A DNA stretch of 40,733 nucleotides, taken from contig CAILZI010000183.1 of NCBI GenBank assembly GCA_903838675.1, forward strand, positions 1 to 40,733. The letters run 5' to 3'. This stretch comes from an uncultured Verrucomicrobiota bacterium. Lineage in GTDB: Bacteria; Verrucomicrobiota; Verrucomicrobiia; Verrucomicrobiales; Verrucomicrobiaceae. A model generated the notes under the pieces. That model was not told the origin of the DNA and did not search any database. It saw only the letters and a program-made list of their open reading frames with translations. Within the stretch, counting starts at the first letter, position 1. The number at the start of each line of letters is the position of its first letter. Below are positions 25,162 through 33,546 of the stretch, in pieces. Both the position numbers and the translations under genes were made by a program.

Positions 25162-26690
25162 CGCAGGCACAGCTCATTCAGCAAACCCTGCACACACTCG
25201 CCTACCTCGGGGTACGTGAAGTCTGTGTGGCCGCCGGTGCACGCAATGCGCCGCTGGTTTCCGCCCTTCTCGCCAGCAGTGGAGTCAAAATTTGGCATTT
25301 CTTTGAGGAACGCAGTGCGGCCTTTTTTGCGCTGGGTCGCATCATGGCACACCGCCAGCCGGTGGCAGTGGTGACGACTTCAGGGACGGCTGCGGCTGAG
25401 CTCCTGCCGGCCACGATCGAAGCGCATTATCAAAATCTGCCTCTCATCCTTGTCACCGCAGACCGCCCGAAAAGCTACCGTGGCAGCGGGGCACCGCAGG
25501 CCATTGAGCAGGCTGGATTGTTCGGCGTTTATGCCACGATTGTGGGCGATTGGGATGCCACGGATGAATCCCACGAAGGCCACTGCTCCGACGGGCCGAT
25601 GCACCTCAACGTGTGCCTGGATGAACCGCTGGAGACGAACGTGGCTGGCGTTGATTTTTCCGCCGCTCCACCGCTGGCAGCCTCAGAGGAAGGACAGCCC
25701 TGCTCTCTGCAATGTGATCTGGTTTTGGCAGCTGGCATGCACCCTAAAGACGCCGCCCAAGCGGCCGAGTTGCTGGCCCGGATTGGTGCGCCGATCATCG
25801 CCGAAGCCACCTCAAACCTGCATGGCTTTCCCGAGCTGCAGTCGCTGCTGATTCCCGGGGGGGAAAGGGCGCTGCAATCCGCCCGCCCGGCGCATGTGCT
25901 GCGCATTGGCGCAGTGCCTTCATGGCGCTGGTGGCGGGATCTGGAGACACAGCCTAAAATTAAAGTCACCCACATCACCCGCACCGGCTTCAGCGGACTC
26001 GCTCGGACGGAAAATGTCGAAACGCTCGCCTGGGAGAACATTCGCAGCACCCAGTTTGCCCGTGTCGATCCGCCCTGCGGCATTCTGCGTTTTGAGCCTG
26101 ACTTTGAAAAATTCCCGGAGTCTGAGCCGGCCTGGGTGCGCAAAATCGCCGACGCCATTCCGGCAGGCTCGCGGGTGTTTCTGGGCAACAGCCTGCCGAT
26201 ACGCGAATTCAATCTGGCACTCCAGACGACGAAACCGGGCGTGGAGTTTTTCGCCAACCGCGGCACCAACGGCATCGACGGCCTCGTTTCGACCTTTCTG
26301 GGCACCAGTGCTGTACATGCTGGCGAATGCTGGCTGATCCTTGGGGACCTGAGTGCGCTGTATGATCTCGCCGCTCCGTGGGTCATCGCTCAAATGGAGC
26401 ATCCGCAACTTCGCATCGTGGTGATCAACAATGGCGGCGGCAAAATATTTTCCCGCGTGGCGAGCATGCGCGCCCTCCCAGACGCCGCGCGCAACGTCAT
26501 CGAAAACCGTCATTCACTGAGCTTTGAACCGTGGGCGCAGCTCTGGGGCATGGAGTATCTCCAGACCGATGATGTGAATGATCTCGCAGATCTGCTGCCA
26601 GTGCCCATGGTGATCGAAATCCGGCCCGATCCGCTGCAAACGGAAGCGTTCTGGAAGGACTGGCAGAGGCCGGTGATTAGGCCACGATGA
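25158..26690 (+). CDS. menD: 2-succinyl-5-enolpyruvyl-6-hydroxy-3-cyclohexene-1-carboxylate synthase
   Basis: ThDP-dependent enzyme joining 2-oxoglutarate and isochorismate. 510 residues, slightly shorter than most (about 550). The N-terminal Pyr domain has FFEERSAAFFALG with the ThDP-activating Glu, TTSGTAAAELLPA and LILVTADRP. The C-terminal PP domain has SLPIREFN, FFANRGTNGIDGLVSTFLGTS, LILGDLSALYD (Mg-binding GDLS) and VINNGGGKIFS. The ATG at 25158 lies within the menF stop (ATGA), so the two genes are translationally coupled. The 3' end overlaps the converging dhaL gene by 14 bases. Confidence 0.95.
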   Translation: MTQAQLIQQTLHTLAYLGVREVCVAAGARNAPLVSALLASSGVKIWHFFEERSAAFFALGRIMAHRQPVAVVTTSGTAAAELLPATIEAHYQNLPLILVTADRPKSYRGSGAPQAIEQAGLFGVYATIVGDWDATDESHEGHCSDGPMHLNVCLDEPLETNVAGVDFSAAPPLAASEEGQPCSLQCDLVLAAGMHPKDAAQAAELLARIGAPIIAEATSNLHGFPELQSLLIPGGERALQSARPAHVLRIGAVPSWRWWRDLETQPKIKVTHITRTGFSGLARTENVETLAWENIRSTQFARVDPPCGILRFEPDFEKFPESEPAWVRKIADAIPAGSRVFLGNSLPIREFNLALQTTKPGVEFFANRGTNGIDGLVSTFLGTSAVHAGECWLILGDLSALYDLAAPWVIAQMEHPQLRIVVINNGGGKIFSRVASMRALPDAARNVIENRHSLSFEPWAQLWGMEYLQTDDVNDLADLLPVPMVIEIRPDPLQTEAFWKDWQRPVIRPR

Positions 26691-27312
26691 AATCGCGGAA
26701 GGCGGTGATGATCACCACCACGGAGCAGGCTCCGGCATCAGGGAAACCAATGCAGGCCTCGCCGAGAGTCTTGGCGCGGCCAAACTTGGCCACCATGGCT
26801 TTGCTGGCTTCCTTGCCCGCCTCAGTGGCAGCGGCCACGGCGGTGATGGCTTCTGGAAGGGACTGAGCAGCGACTTCTGCAGCCTTGGTGGCCGCAGGCT
26901 CCATGGCATCCACACAAGTTTTGTCGCCGATGGCGGCACCGCCGCGCTGCTTCACGCCATCCACACCGGCCTGGAGGAAAGCGGCCAGTCCGGCGGCATC
27001 AAAGGATTCTTTGCCGTTGAGCGCTTTGCCGCCGTTGCGGAAGAAGGTGCCAAAGATGGCACCGCTGGCGCCGCCCATGCTGCTCATCATCGCCATGCCG
27101 ACAGTGGAGAAGGCTTTCTCGATGCTTTCGACTTCGCCGGCGTTGAGCTTTTCCGTGGCCGCACGCATGCCGCGCTCCATGCCCATGCCGTGGTCACCGT
27201 CTCCGAGATCGCGATCCGCCTGGGAGAGCATCGGCTCGGCAGCGATGATGCGCTCGCAGGCGAGCAGGAGCATGGCTTTGACTTCGTCTTTGGAAAGGTT
27301 GGCTTTGGGCAT
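26677..27312 (-). CDS. dhaL: Dihydroxyacetone kinase ADP/ATP-binding subunit DhaL
   Basis: 211 residues, the usual DhaL size. The Mg-nucleotide site is intact: DRDLGDGDHGMGMERGM (about 24-40) with its aspartates, then GGASGAIFGTFFRNGG (about 79-94) and IGDKTCVDAMEPA (about 143-155). The nucleotide-binding subunit phosphorylates dihydroxyacetone held by DhaK. In PTS-type systems DhaM recharges it; no DhaM gene is present here. Unusually, dhaK lies 1.2 kb upstream on the same strand, with three other genes between. Its 3' end overlaps menD. Confidence 0.92.
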   Translation of the reverse strand: MPKANLSKDEVKAMLLLACERIIAAEPMLSQADRDLGDGDHGMGMERGMRAATEKLNAGEVESIEKAFSTVGMAMMSSMGGASGAIFGTFFRNGGKALNGKESFDAAGLAAFLQAGVDGVKQRGGAAIGDKTCVDAMEPAATKAAEVAAQSLPEAITAVAAATEAGKEASKAMVAKFGRAKTLGEACIGFPDAGACSVVVIITAFRDFIVA

Positions 27313-27407
27313 GGGACCGCGATTGTTGGCGCGCTGGCGGGGAAGTCAAATGCGAAGCCTGCCCCTCACCCAGCGGTCGCGCGGCCAAATAGAGGGGCGG
27401 CAGCTCG

Positions 27408-27812
27408 TCAAAAAGTGCCTTCAACCAGCAGCAATTCACGCAGCAGGACTGAATCAGGATCATTCATTTCCAGAACCATCACCGTCGTGCGCCCGATGGG
27501 CGTCTGCCCATGCAGCCACGCACCCTGCCACTTGAAATGATCCGCCCATTCATCCTGACGCGGACGAAACAGCCTGACCACCTCGCCTGTCACTGGGTCA
27601 ATTCCAGCCACATTGGCCCCCTTGTGCATGTTGCAGGAAAAACACGCCCAAGCCAGATTCTCCAGAACAGTGGGACCACGATGTTTCTCCGCGATGATGT
27701 GATCTGTATGAAAAGGCAGGTCAGAGACATGCTCAGTCAACCGACAGTACTCACAGCGGCCAGCTGCCTGCGCGATCACCTGCCGTTCCAGCTTACGGAA
27801 CGGTCTCGGCAT
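27408..27812 (-). CDS. HNH endonuclease family protein
   Basis: 134 residues with a compact HNH nuclease domain: CEYCRL (about 20-25), FHTDHIIAEKHRGPTVLENLAWACFSCNMHKG (about 34-65) with the catalytic DH and the zinc-binding CxxC pairs. The C-terminal part (GEVVRLFRPRQDEWADHFKWQG, then GRTTVMVLEMN) is typical of a widespread small family in cyanobacteria, planctomycetes and verrucomicrobia. Only 3 bases separate it from the preceding small gene, so they form a pair. Its function is unproven; such pairs behave as mobile cargo. The pair interrupts the dhaK-dhaL order. Confidence 0.9.
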   Translation of the reverse strand: MPRPFRKLERQVIAQAAGRCEYCRLTEHVSDLPFHTDHIIAEKHRGPTVLENLAWACFSCNMHKGANVAGIDPVTGEVVRLFRPRQDEWADHFKWQGAWLHGQTPIGRTTVMVLEMNDPDSVLLRELLLVEGTF

Positions 27813-27815
27813 AAC

Positions 27816-28088
27816 TTATGCAGCAGCCTGTTGCAGCGAGATGCGCGCCCGGGCTTTCATTAGTTCCAACGTGCGCCCGGCTTTTTGGAAGCTTGTGAGT
27901 TCGTTTTGCTCTTCTTCGTCCAGTTCCGCTGCTTTGGCCTTCTCCAATAGGACTAGCATACGTTCACGATCACCCGCTGAGAATGAAAAACTCAAAATGG
28001 CACAGGCTGCCGCCTTGTCCCATCCGCCCGTTCCCGGTTGAATGAGACGGCTTAGAATACCGGCCTCCGTGATGGTCGCAGAGTTCAT
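27816..28088 (-). CDS. Small hypothetical partner of the HNH protein
   Basis: 90 residues from the ATG at 28088 (an in-frame ATG at 28118 adds 10). It is helical and charged, with a middle segment LVLLEKAKAAELDEEEQNELTSFQKAGRTLELMKARARISLQ likely forming a long helix. No catalytic motif is seen. Genes of this size and type commonly lie directly upstream of small HNH genes; I recall this pairing, but the family has no assigned role. The AT content looks higher than in the flanking genes. It could be an antitoxin-like or accessory factor; this is inference. Confidence 0.72.
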   Translation of the reverse strand: MNSATITEAGILSRLIQPGTGGWDKAAACAILSFSFSAGDRERMLVLLEKAKAAELDEEEQNELTSFQKAGRTLELMKARARISLQQAAA

Positions 28089-28128
28089 GGTGGAGATGAT
28101 AAGCCTCAATTCATACATTTCAAGCTCA

Positions 28129-28491
28129 CTACCTCGCTGCCCGTTCGTCCGCGCGGCGCAGCCGGTCAGCCATTCCTTTCATGACGTGGAGGGCAAACTG
28201 CGGCACCTCATCGACCAAGAACAGGAAGTGATGACGGTTCACGGGGAGGAGCTTGCAGTCCGTGCGGGCGATGGCGTCGGCGGATCGAACGGATTCCTCA
28301 ATGAGGGCGATCTCGCCGAAGAAACCCTCAGGACCGACGGTTTCAACGACGACGCCGTTGATGAGGATGTCCACTTCCCCGCTTTGGACAACGTACATCT
28401 CCCCGGAGTCGTCACCGATGTTAAAAATGGCGGTTCCCTGCAGAATGGTCCGCACATTGGCAGGGCTGGCGAATATCTCGGGGAGTTTCAT
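28129..28491 (-). CDS. Stand-alone cyclic-nucleotide-binding domain protein
   Basis: 120 residues, all of it one CAP_ED/cNMP-binding beta-roll: AIFNIGDDSGEMYVVQSGEVDILINGVVVETVGPEGFFGEIALIEESVRSADAIARTDCKLL. The phosphate-binding cassette GFFGEIALIEESVRSADAIA keeps the Gly-Glu and the cassette Arg, so cAMP or cGMP binding is plausible. There is no DNA-binding domain, so it is not a Crp-type regulator on its own. It begins 14 bases after the dhaK stop and thus probably shares its transcript. Confidence 0.88.
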   Translation of the reverse strand: MKLPEIFASPANVRTILQGTAIFNIGDDSGEMYVVQSGEVDILINGVVVETVGPEGFFGEIALIEESVRSADAIARTDCKLLPVNRHHFLFLVDEVPQFALHVMKGMADRLRRADERAAR

Positions 28492-28505
28492 GGCGTGCGG
28501 AGGTT

Positions 28506-29519
28506 TTACAGTTTGGTGTAGCCCACGCTTTCGCAGGGCATGTCCCAGAGTTTTTTGAGTTCCGCATCGAGTTTGGTGATGCTGAAGCTGACGCCTGCCA
28601 TTTCCTGGCAGGTGACGATGTTGTCGACGATGGTCTGATGAATCTTGATGCCGCGTGCATCCAGGATGGGCTTGGCGCCGCGCAGCAGGATGAGCAGCTC
28701 CATCATGTGGGTGGAACCGAGGCTGTTGACGAAGAACACGATTTCGTCTCCGGCATTGAGGGGCAGATCGTCGGCAAAGAGCAGATCAAGGATCTTGGCC
28801 GCAAGTTCATCCGCCGTGCACATCGGGATGAGGCCCACACCCTTTTCACCATGGATGCCCATGCCGAGGCCGATGACATCATCGGCCAGTTCAAAGGTCG
28901 GCTTGCCGGTGGCGGGAATGCTGCCGGGCTTGGTGGAAACGCCGACGGTGCGTGTGTGGTCACAGGCCTTTTGCGCGATGCGGGCGAGTTCATCCAGAGA
29001 ATCGACCGTCTGAGCAGCGGCACCGGCAATCTTGGTGATCGGCACCAGGCCGGCCACGCCACGACGCTTGTGCTTTTCCGCTGGAGGTGCGGAGCAGACG
29101 TCGTCGGCGATGATGACGGTTTTCACGGTGATGCCTTCATCCGCAGCGAGTTCCGCGCCAATGTCGAAGTTCATCACATCGCCAGCGTAGTTGCCGTAGA
29201 GAAAGAGCACCCCCTTGCCCCGATTCACCGCCTGGGCGGCTTCCAGAACGATGTCCGGAGGTGGTGCGGCAAAGATTTCACCCACAGCAGCACCATCGGC
29301 CATGCCTTTGCCAACGAGACCATGATAGATGGGCTCATGCCCGGCTCCGCCGCCGACGAGAAGCGCTGGAGCATCCGGACGCAGATCATTCATCACGATG
29401 GAACGAGTCCCAACGCGGCGTGCCTTGCCATCATAGGCAAGCACGAGACCTTCAAAAAGCTCGTCGGCACACTTCAGCGGATTGTTGATGATCTTCTTGG
29501 CAGGATTGGCTTGGCTCAT
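28506..29519 (-). CDS. dhaK: Dihydroxyacetone kinase substrate-binding subunit DhaK
   Basis: 337 residues, close to the usual DhaK length. It starts with KIINNPLKCADELFEGLVLAY, has GGGAGHEPIYHGLVGKGMADGAAVGEIFAAPPPD (about 56-89), the GVLFLYGNYAGDVMNFD segment (about 102-118), and LGMGIHGEKGV, which contains the histidine that binds dihydroxyacetone as a hemiaminal. The product, dihydroxyacetone phosphate, enters glycolysis. A separate K and L pair implies a phosphate donor: PTS via DhaM (absent here) or ATP. It is followed by the cyclic-nucleotide-binding gene. Confidence 0.93.
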   Translation of the reverse strand: MSQANPAKKIINNPLKCADELFEGLVLAYDGKARRVGTRSIVMNDLRPDAPALLVGGGAGHEPIYHGLVGKGMADGAAVGEIFAAPPPDIVLEAAQAVNRGKGVLFLYGNYAGDVMNFDIGAELAADEGITVKTVIIADDVCSAPPAEKHKRRGVAGLVPITKIAGAAAQTVDSLDELARIAQKACDHTRTVGVSTKPGSIPATGKPTFELADDVIGLGMGIHGEKGVGLIPMCTADELAAKILDLLFADDLPLNAGDEIVFFVNSLGSTHMMELLILLRGAKPILDARGIKIHQTIVDNIVTCQEMAGVSFSITKLDAELKKLWDMPCESVGYTKL

Positions 29520-29613
29520 GGTTTGAATCGTCGGGTTGGAAAAGAAACGCCAGTTTTACGGCGTGCACCGGGGCTGTCAAAGCCGATTGCCACCCTTCCT
29601 TTGCCCGCCCGGC

Positions 29614-30219
29614 TCACTCGAAGCCGTTGCCAATCAGCAGCACCAGCCGTGCTGCAATCCAAATTCCAAGAGCCAGGAGCAGGCAGGTCATGCCTTTGCG
29701 AACATTGTGCAGCTTGGCCTCGAGAACGATGCATTTGGAATGCACCTGCCCAAGCACCGAGCGCTTGACCCCATCGTTCGACTGCCGGCAGAACAAATCA
29801 GCATATTCATTTCCGGGTATTTTGGCGATCTGGCCCGAGAAATACAGGTTGGGATGGCGATTGGCTTCGGGGGTCTTTTTCACAGCCCGAGGAAAAGCAG
29901 CGGCGATGCCGCGACCAAAGGCAAAACTCATGCACAGGATGAACAGCGCGTACAACGCCAGCACGGCATACTCAAAAGGGTGCATGTGCGCCCAGCCACG
30001 CAAATTCAGCCCAGGCCCCATGTTCACAATCATGGCCATCAAGACGGCGGAGGTGCTCAGAGTGAGCTGGGCTTTCAAATCCGCCCGGTTGATCTGCTGC
30101 TCTACGTCCTGATACAGCATGTAAATCAACCGTGTGACGTCCACCTGTGTGTCCTGCACCAGCATGGTGACGGTGCCGAGGAGATTGGTGGCTGAGGTGG
30201 AAGCTGCGGCGGGTTGCAT
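29614..30219 (-). CDS. Membrane protein resembling Pycsar effector PycTM (DUF5706-like)
   Basis: 201 residues. A soluble N-terminal helix (about 10-50) is followed by two membrane helices (about 52-70, 81-104), a cytosolic segment with NLYFSGQIAKIPGNEYADLF (about 124-143) and a C-terminal helix running into a third membrane segment (about 176-197) preceded by VLGQVHSKCIVLEAKLHNVRKG. This order, in particular the (Y/F)F-G-x-IA segment and the Q-x-H-x-x-x-x-x-x-x-K stretch before the last membrane helix, recalls Pycsar-effector transmembrane proteins, which respond to cyclic UMP/CMP by damaging the membrane. No pyrimidine cyclase gene is in the window, so it is an orphan if the match is correct. 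The recognition is from pattern memory. Confidence 0.6.
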   Translation of the reverse strand: MQPAAASTSATNLLGTVTMLVQDTQVDVTRLIYMLYQDVEQQINRADLKAQLTLSTSAVLMAMIVNMGPGLNLRGWAHMHPFEYAVLALYALFILCMSFAFGRGIAAAFPRAVKKTPEANRHPNLYFSGQIAKIPGNEYADLFCRQSNDGVKRSVLGQVHSKCIVLEAKLHNVRKGMTCLLLALGIWIAARLVLLIGNGFE

Positions 30220-30300
30220 GAGAAGTTACTGGCCTTCATAGACACCAGTTCACCGGTGGCAAGATGGAGGCATGAAACTGACAAAAACGTCACTCACGCC

Positions 30301-30831
30301 TCATCGTCCAGCCATGGACCGGTCAGGCATCTGGAAAGCATTCTCGATGATGTGAACGCGCGGCAGCTCGCCCTCGGTGAGGATGACTTCGGCAATGTCG
30401 AAGCGGAATTTGATGCATGGATTTCCGAGCAGGCGCAGCCAGTCCATGGCACCGCGTTGGATGAGGCGCTGCTTGTCGGGCCCCACCGCATCTGCCGGGC
30501 GGCCAAAGGCGGTGCTGGTGCGCGATTTCACCTCGATGAAGGTGAGCACGTCGCGATGACGGGCCACGATGTCCACCTCACCGCGATTTGCCCCACGGTA
30601 GTTGCGATGAAGAACCTTGCGGCCATGCTTGGCGAGCCAGCGTGCGGCGATGAGCTCCCCCATGGCTCCTATTTCACCGCTGTTCATTTTTCGGCCTGCC
30701 AGACGGCGCTGAAACAAAGCCAGGGGGCGTGCACGCAGCCATAGTACGGATGTTCGCACCCTCACATCCCCCGTGACCCGCCGCCGCAGCCAGCGCCACA
30801 GACTTTTAGGGAGGGAGAGGCGCAGCTTCAT
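30301..30831 (-). CDS. yraN: YraN/UPF0102 family endonuclease-like protein
   Basis: 176 residues. The C-terminal 120 match YraN: GEIGAMGELIAARWLAKHGRKVLHRNYR, then GEVDIVARHRDVLTFIEVKSR (about 95-115), the Asp and ExK of a restriction-endonuclease-like fold, and RRPADAVGP-type continuation. The first 45 residues are a basic extension (WRWLRRRVTGDVRVRTSVLWLR); an internal methionine (Met-49, before NSGEIGAMGELI) could be the real start. The role is unproven; it is commonly next to rnhB, as here. The start overlaps the rnhB stop by 4 bases. Confidence 0.88.
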   Translation of the reverse strand: MKLRLSLPKSLWRWLRRRVTGDVRVRTSVLWLRARPLALFQRRLAGRKMNSGEIGAMGELIAARWLAKHGRKVLHRNYRGANRGEVDIVARHRDVLTFIEVKSRTSTAFGRPADAVGPDKQRLIQRGAMDWLRLLGNPCIKFRFDIAEVILTEGELPRVHIIENAFQMPDRSMAGR

Positions 30832-31445
30832 GCCAGATCGAGTTCGAGCTGTGCCACAGGTTTGAAACTGCGCCGGTGATGCGGACAGGGGCCGTACTGC
30901 CTCAATGCCGCCAGATGCGCAGGTGTTGGGTAGCCTTTGTGAATTTCAAACCCGTACTCTGGGTGCTGCCGGGACATGGCCACCATGAGGCGGTCCCGCG
31001 TGACCTTGGCGATGATGCTGGCCGCCGCGATGGAGTAGCTGAGGCTGTCACCTTTGACCAAGGCGACCTGATGCATGGGGAAACGTTTCACCGGTTTGCC
31101 ATCGATGAGAGCGGCATCAGGCACAGGCTGCAAGCCCAGCGCGGCGCGGCGCATGCCTTCCCAGGTGGCCTGGAGAATGTTGATGCGGTCGATTTCATCG
31201 GGCTCGATGCTCACGCAGTGCCAGCGGATGCGAGCATCGCTGGTGAGCTCATCATACAACCGTTCGCGCTTCACTTCACTGAGCTGCTTGGAATCGTTGA
31301 GCACTGCGTGCGTGAAATCATCTGGCAGCACCACCGCGGCCACACATACGGGACCGGCGAGCGGGCCACGACCGGCCTCGTCAATTCCGGCAACGATGCG
31401 GTAGCCCGCAGCGCGCAGCGTGTTCTCATGGTCGATCGTTGGCAT
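30828..31445 (-). CDS. rnhB: Ribonuclease HII
   Basis: Cuts the RNA strand of RNA-DNA hybrids and single ribonucleotides in DNA. 205 residues with the catalytic GIDEAGRGPLAGPVCVAAVVLP (about 20-41, Asp and Glu), NDSKQLSEVKRERLYDEL, and the later acidic residues in DALIDGKPVKRFP and SYSIAAASIIAKVTRDRLM. Normal length. It forms an overlapping pair with yraN. Confidence 0.95.
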   Translation of the reverse strand: MPTIDHENTLRAAGYRIVAGIDEAGRGPLAGPVCVAAVVLPDDFTHAVLNDSKQLSEVKRERLYDELTSDARIRWHCVSIEPDEIDRINILQATWEGMRRAALGLQPVPDAALIDGKPVKRFPMHQVALVKGDSLSYSIAAASIIAKVTRDRLMVAMSRQHPEYGFEIHKGYPTPAHLAALRQYGPCPHHRRSFKPVAQLELDLA

Positions 31446-31474
31446 GCTAAAAACAAGGTAGATCCAAGAAACTG

Positions 31475-32350
31475 CTAAGGCTTCACTTCAATAGGCAGGG
31501 TCACTTGTGCAGGAGCACCGCTTTCAGGCGCCTGCCAGCGCAGCACTTCAGCGCCTGGCTTGCCGGAATCTTTGGGCAGCAGGTAAACGCGAATTTGCAG
31601 CACGGCTTTTTCCCCTTCGGGCCTTGGCACCGGTTTGATGTGCAGAGTGATTTCGTTGTGCCCTTTGACGAGACCGCCGATGAGAATCTGTTGGTCCAGC
31701 CCATCTCGCACGGGATCATAATTGAACCCGTTCATGCTCATGGTCGTTTCATAGCCGAAGCTCTGAAGCTTGCTGCCTGCTTTATAATCCGGAACACGAC
31801 ACAAAGGCGGCGGTGGCGGCATGCTGCCGGGCGGCGTGTATTCAGGGGTGTCGAGGAAGTCTGGGCGCTTGCCAGCCTGCAGATCCTTGATCACTTCCGG
31901 GGCACCATCCAGACGGGAGATGCGGTTGCTGTCATATTTCCATGCTCCATTCTCATGGTGGAATTTCAGTTTCAGGAGGTTTTCGCGGATGAGTTCCTTG
32001 TCCTGCCCCATGTCGACCCGGCCAAAATAAACGAGATGCGCAGTGTCGCCCACCGCCTGCGCTTCCAGGAGGCGCAGCCCGGACAGGGCCGGCGGCTGCA
32101 CTTCGGAAGCAAACACGGCATCAGGAAAAGTCTTGCGTTCACTGACCACCATGTTGCGAATCACCGTCTGACGGTAGAGGGTGATGCTTGCCGCCCAGGC
32201 CTTTGCATCTTTGCGCAGCATGGCATCCCGCCAGTTAAGATACGCCTTTTCCAAAACAACCTTAAGTCCGGCCTCATCCTCCTGGCCGCGCGCGGGTGAG
32301 CAGAGTTGAAACAGGCTTAATCCAAGGAGCAAAGGGAGGAAATGGCGCAT
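31475..32350 (-). CDS. Secreted protein of unknown function, NTF2-like N-terminus possible
   Basis: About 291 residues with a signal peptide (MRHFLPLLLGLSLFQLCSPARG, from the ATG at 32350; an upstream in-frame ATG at 32383 is less likely). The first mature part (about 25-150) reads LEKAYLNWRDAMLRKDAKAWAASITLYRQ, TAHLVYFGRVDMG and HHENGAWKYDSNRISRL, which looks like a SnoaL/NTF2-type fold. A Pro-rich linker (TPPGSMPPPPPLCRVPDY) leads to a C-terminal beta domain (NEITLHIKPVPRPEGEKAVLQIRVYLLP). No catalytic motif. It probably acts in the periplasm. Confidence 0.7.
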   Translation of the reverse strand: MRHFLPLLLGLSLFQLCSPARGQEDEAGLKVVLEKAYLNWRDAMLRKDAKAWAASITLYRQTVIRNMVVSERKTFPDAVFASEVQPPALSGLRLLEAQAVGDTAHLVYFGRVDMGQDKELIRENLLKLKFHHENGAWKYDSNRISRLDGAPEVIKDLQAGKRPDFLDTPEYTPPGSMPPPPPLCRVPDYKAGSKLQSFGYETTMSMNGFNYDPVRDGLDQQILIGGLVKGHNEITLHIKPVPRPEGEKAVLQIRVYLLPKDSGKPGAEVLRWQAPESGAPAQVTLPIEVKP

Positions 32351-32521
32351 GGCGGGTGCGATTGGAACTACGAAGAAGGGCACGTTTCACGCAAAAACAA
32401 CTGCTCACCATCATTTTATAATTAGCATCCCGGGAAATTTGCTGTGATAGTTTTAATCCAGAGTAAAACCATTTGCCGATTTGGTGATTCTGGTAAACGT
32501 CAACGTCTTTACCCCCAAAAC

Positions 32522-33394
32522 ATGGAGTCCCACAGCGAAGGTCAGCCCCGCACCCCCCCGATTGATCGCAATCGGGAGTTGCTGAAGACCGCCCGAGAAG
32601 AAATCTACAAGACCGTCGGCGGTGTGAATCTTTCGGCCTACATCTGGGAACCTGAGATGGACAAGGCTCCCGCGTACCCCAAGTCCGTGGCCGCTTTCTT
32701 TTTCAGCAGCGGCTGGGACAACGGCCAGGTGGCGCAGTTTGCTCCTCATTGCGTTTACTTTGCCTCACGTGGCATGACGACGATCTGTTTTGATTATCGC
32801 GTCGCCACCCGGCACGGCACAGGGCCGGTCGAAGCCATGGCCGATGCCCGCTCCGCCATCCGCTGGATTCGCATGAATGCTGTCGAACTTGGCATCAACC
32901 CCGGCAAGATTGTCGGTGTCGGTGGTTCAGGGGGCGGACACGCCATCGCTTCTTCGGCCATCCTCAGTGGTTTCGACGATCCTTCGGACGCACTCGATTG
33001 CAGCCCTGCACCCAATGCCATCGTGCTGTTCAATCCGGTGATGGACACCTATTCCAAATACGCCTTTGGGCGTGACCGCTGGCCCGACCAAGCCACCAGC
33101 AAGGCCGCAGATCTAATCCGCGCCATACGCCCCGGCCTGCCCCCCATGCTGATCATGCACGGCACCGCCGACCGCGTGGTGCCTTTTGACGGTTCCTATG
33201 AGTTTGCCCGCAAGTCGAGCAAGAAGAAGAATCTCTGCCGGTTGATCGAATTCGAAGGCCAGGGACACGGGTTCTTCAATTTCAATCTCTCCTTCGAGAT
33301 GTACGAAGCCACCCTGATGGCGATGGACGAGCTCTTTGTCGAGCTCGGTTTCCTCGAACCCGACCCCGAAGCGGGCCTGGGCAAGGTGGAATAG
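32522..33394 (+). CDS. Alpha/beta hydrolase
   Basis: About 290 residues, no signal peptide. It carries the hydrolase triad layout: GVGGSGGGHAIAS (about 139-151, nucleophile Ser), HGTADRVVPFDGSYEFARKS (about 206-225, Asp) and GQGHGFFNF (His). The order CFDYRVATRHGTGPVEAMADARSAIRWIRMNA is typical of the carboxylesterase/BD-FAE-like group. The ATG at 32522 is chosen: the frame continues 26 codons upstream to 32444, but that stretch does not look like a protein. Substrate unknown; homologues in verrucomicrobia are often annotated as acetyl xylan esterase-like. Stands alone before the M16 protease gene. Confidence 0.82.
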   Translation: MESHSEGQPRTPPIDRNRELLKTAREEIYKTVGGVNLSAYIWEPEMDKAPAYPKSVAAFFFSSGWDNGQVAQFAPHCVYFASRGMTTICFDYRVATRHGTGPVEAMADARSAIRWIRMNAVELGINPGKIVGVGGSGGGHAIASSAILSGFDDPSDALDCSPAPNAIVLFNPVMDTYSKYAFGRDRWPDQATSKAADLIRAIRPGLPPMLIMHGTADRVVPFDGSYEFARKSSKKKNLCRLIEFEGQGHGFFNFNLSFEMYEATLMAMDELFVELGFLEPDPEAGLGKVE

Positions 33395-33546
33395 ACCGCC
33401 GCTGCCACACTGGCGGGAATGTCCAATTCCAAAATCCCAATGACGAATTTCCGCTCACACGCCGTTTCGTCCTTGGAATACTGGCGTATTCCCAAGCCTT
33501 TTTGATTCTGCCATCCGTTTACTTTTCCAACCACCGTCGCACATCC

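Noticed and set aside
28129..30219. Complete Pycsar-type defence operon made of the cNMP-binding protein and the PycTM-like protein
   Set aside because: dhaK separates them, no cyclase is present, and the cNMP domain is tightly linked to dhaK. The evidence supports only separate, weaker observations.
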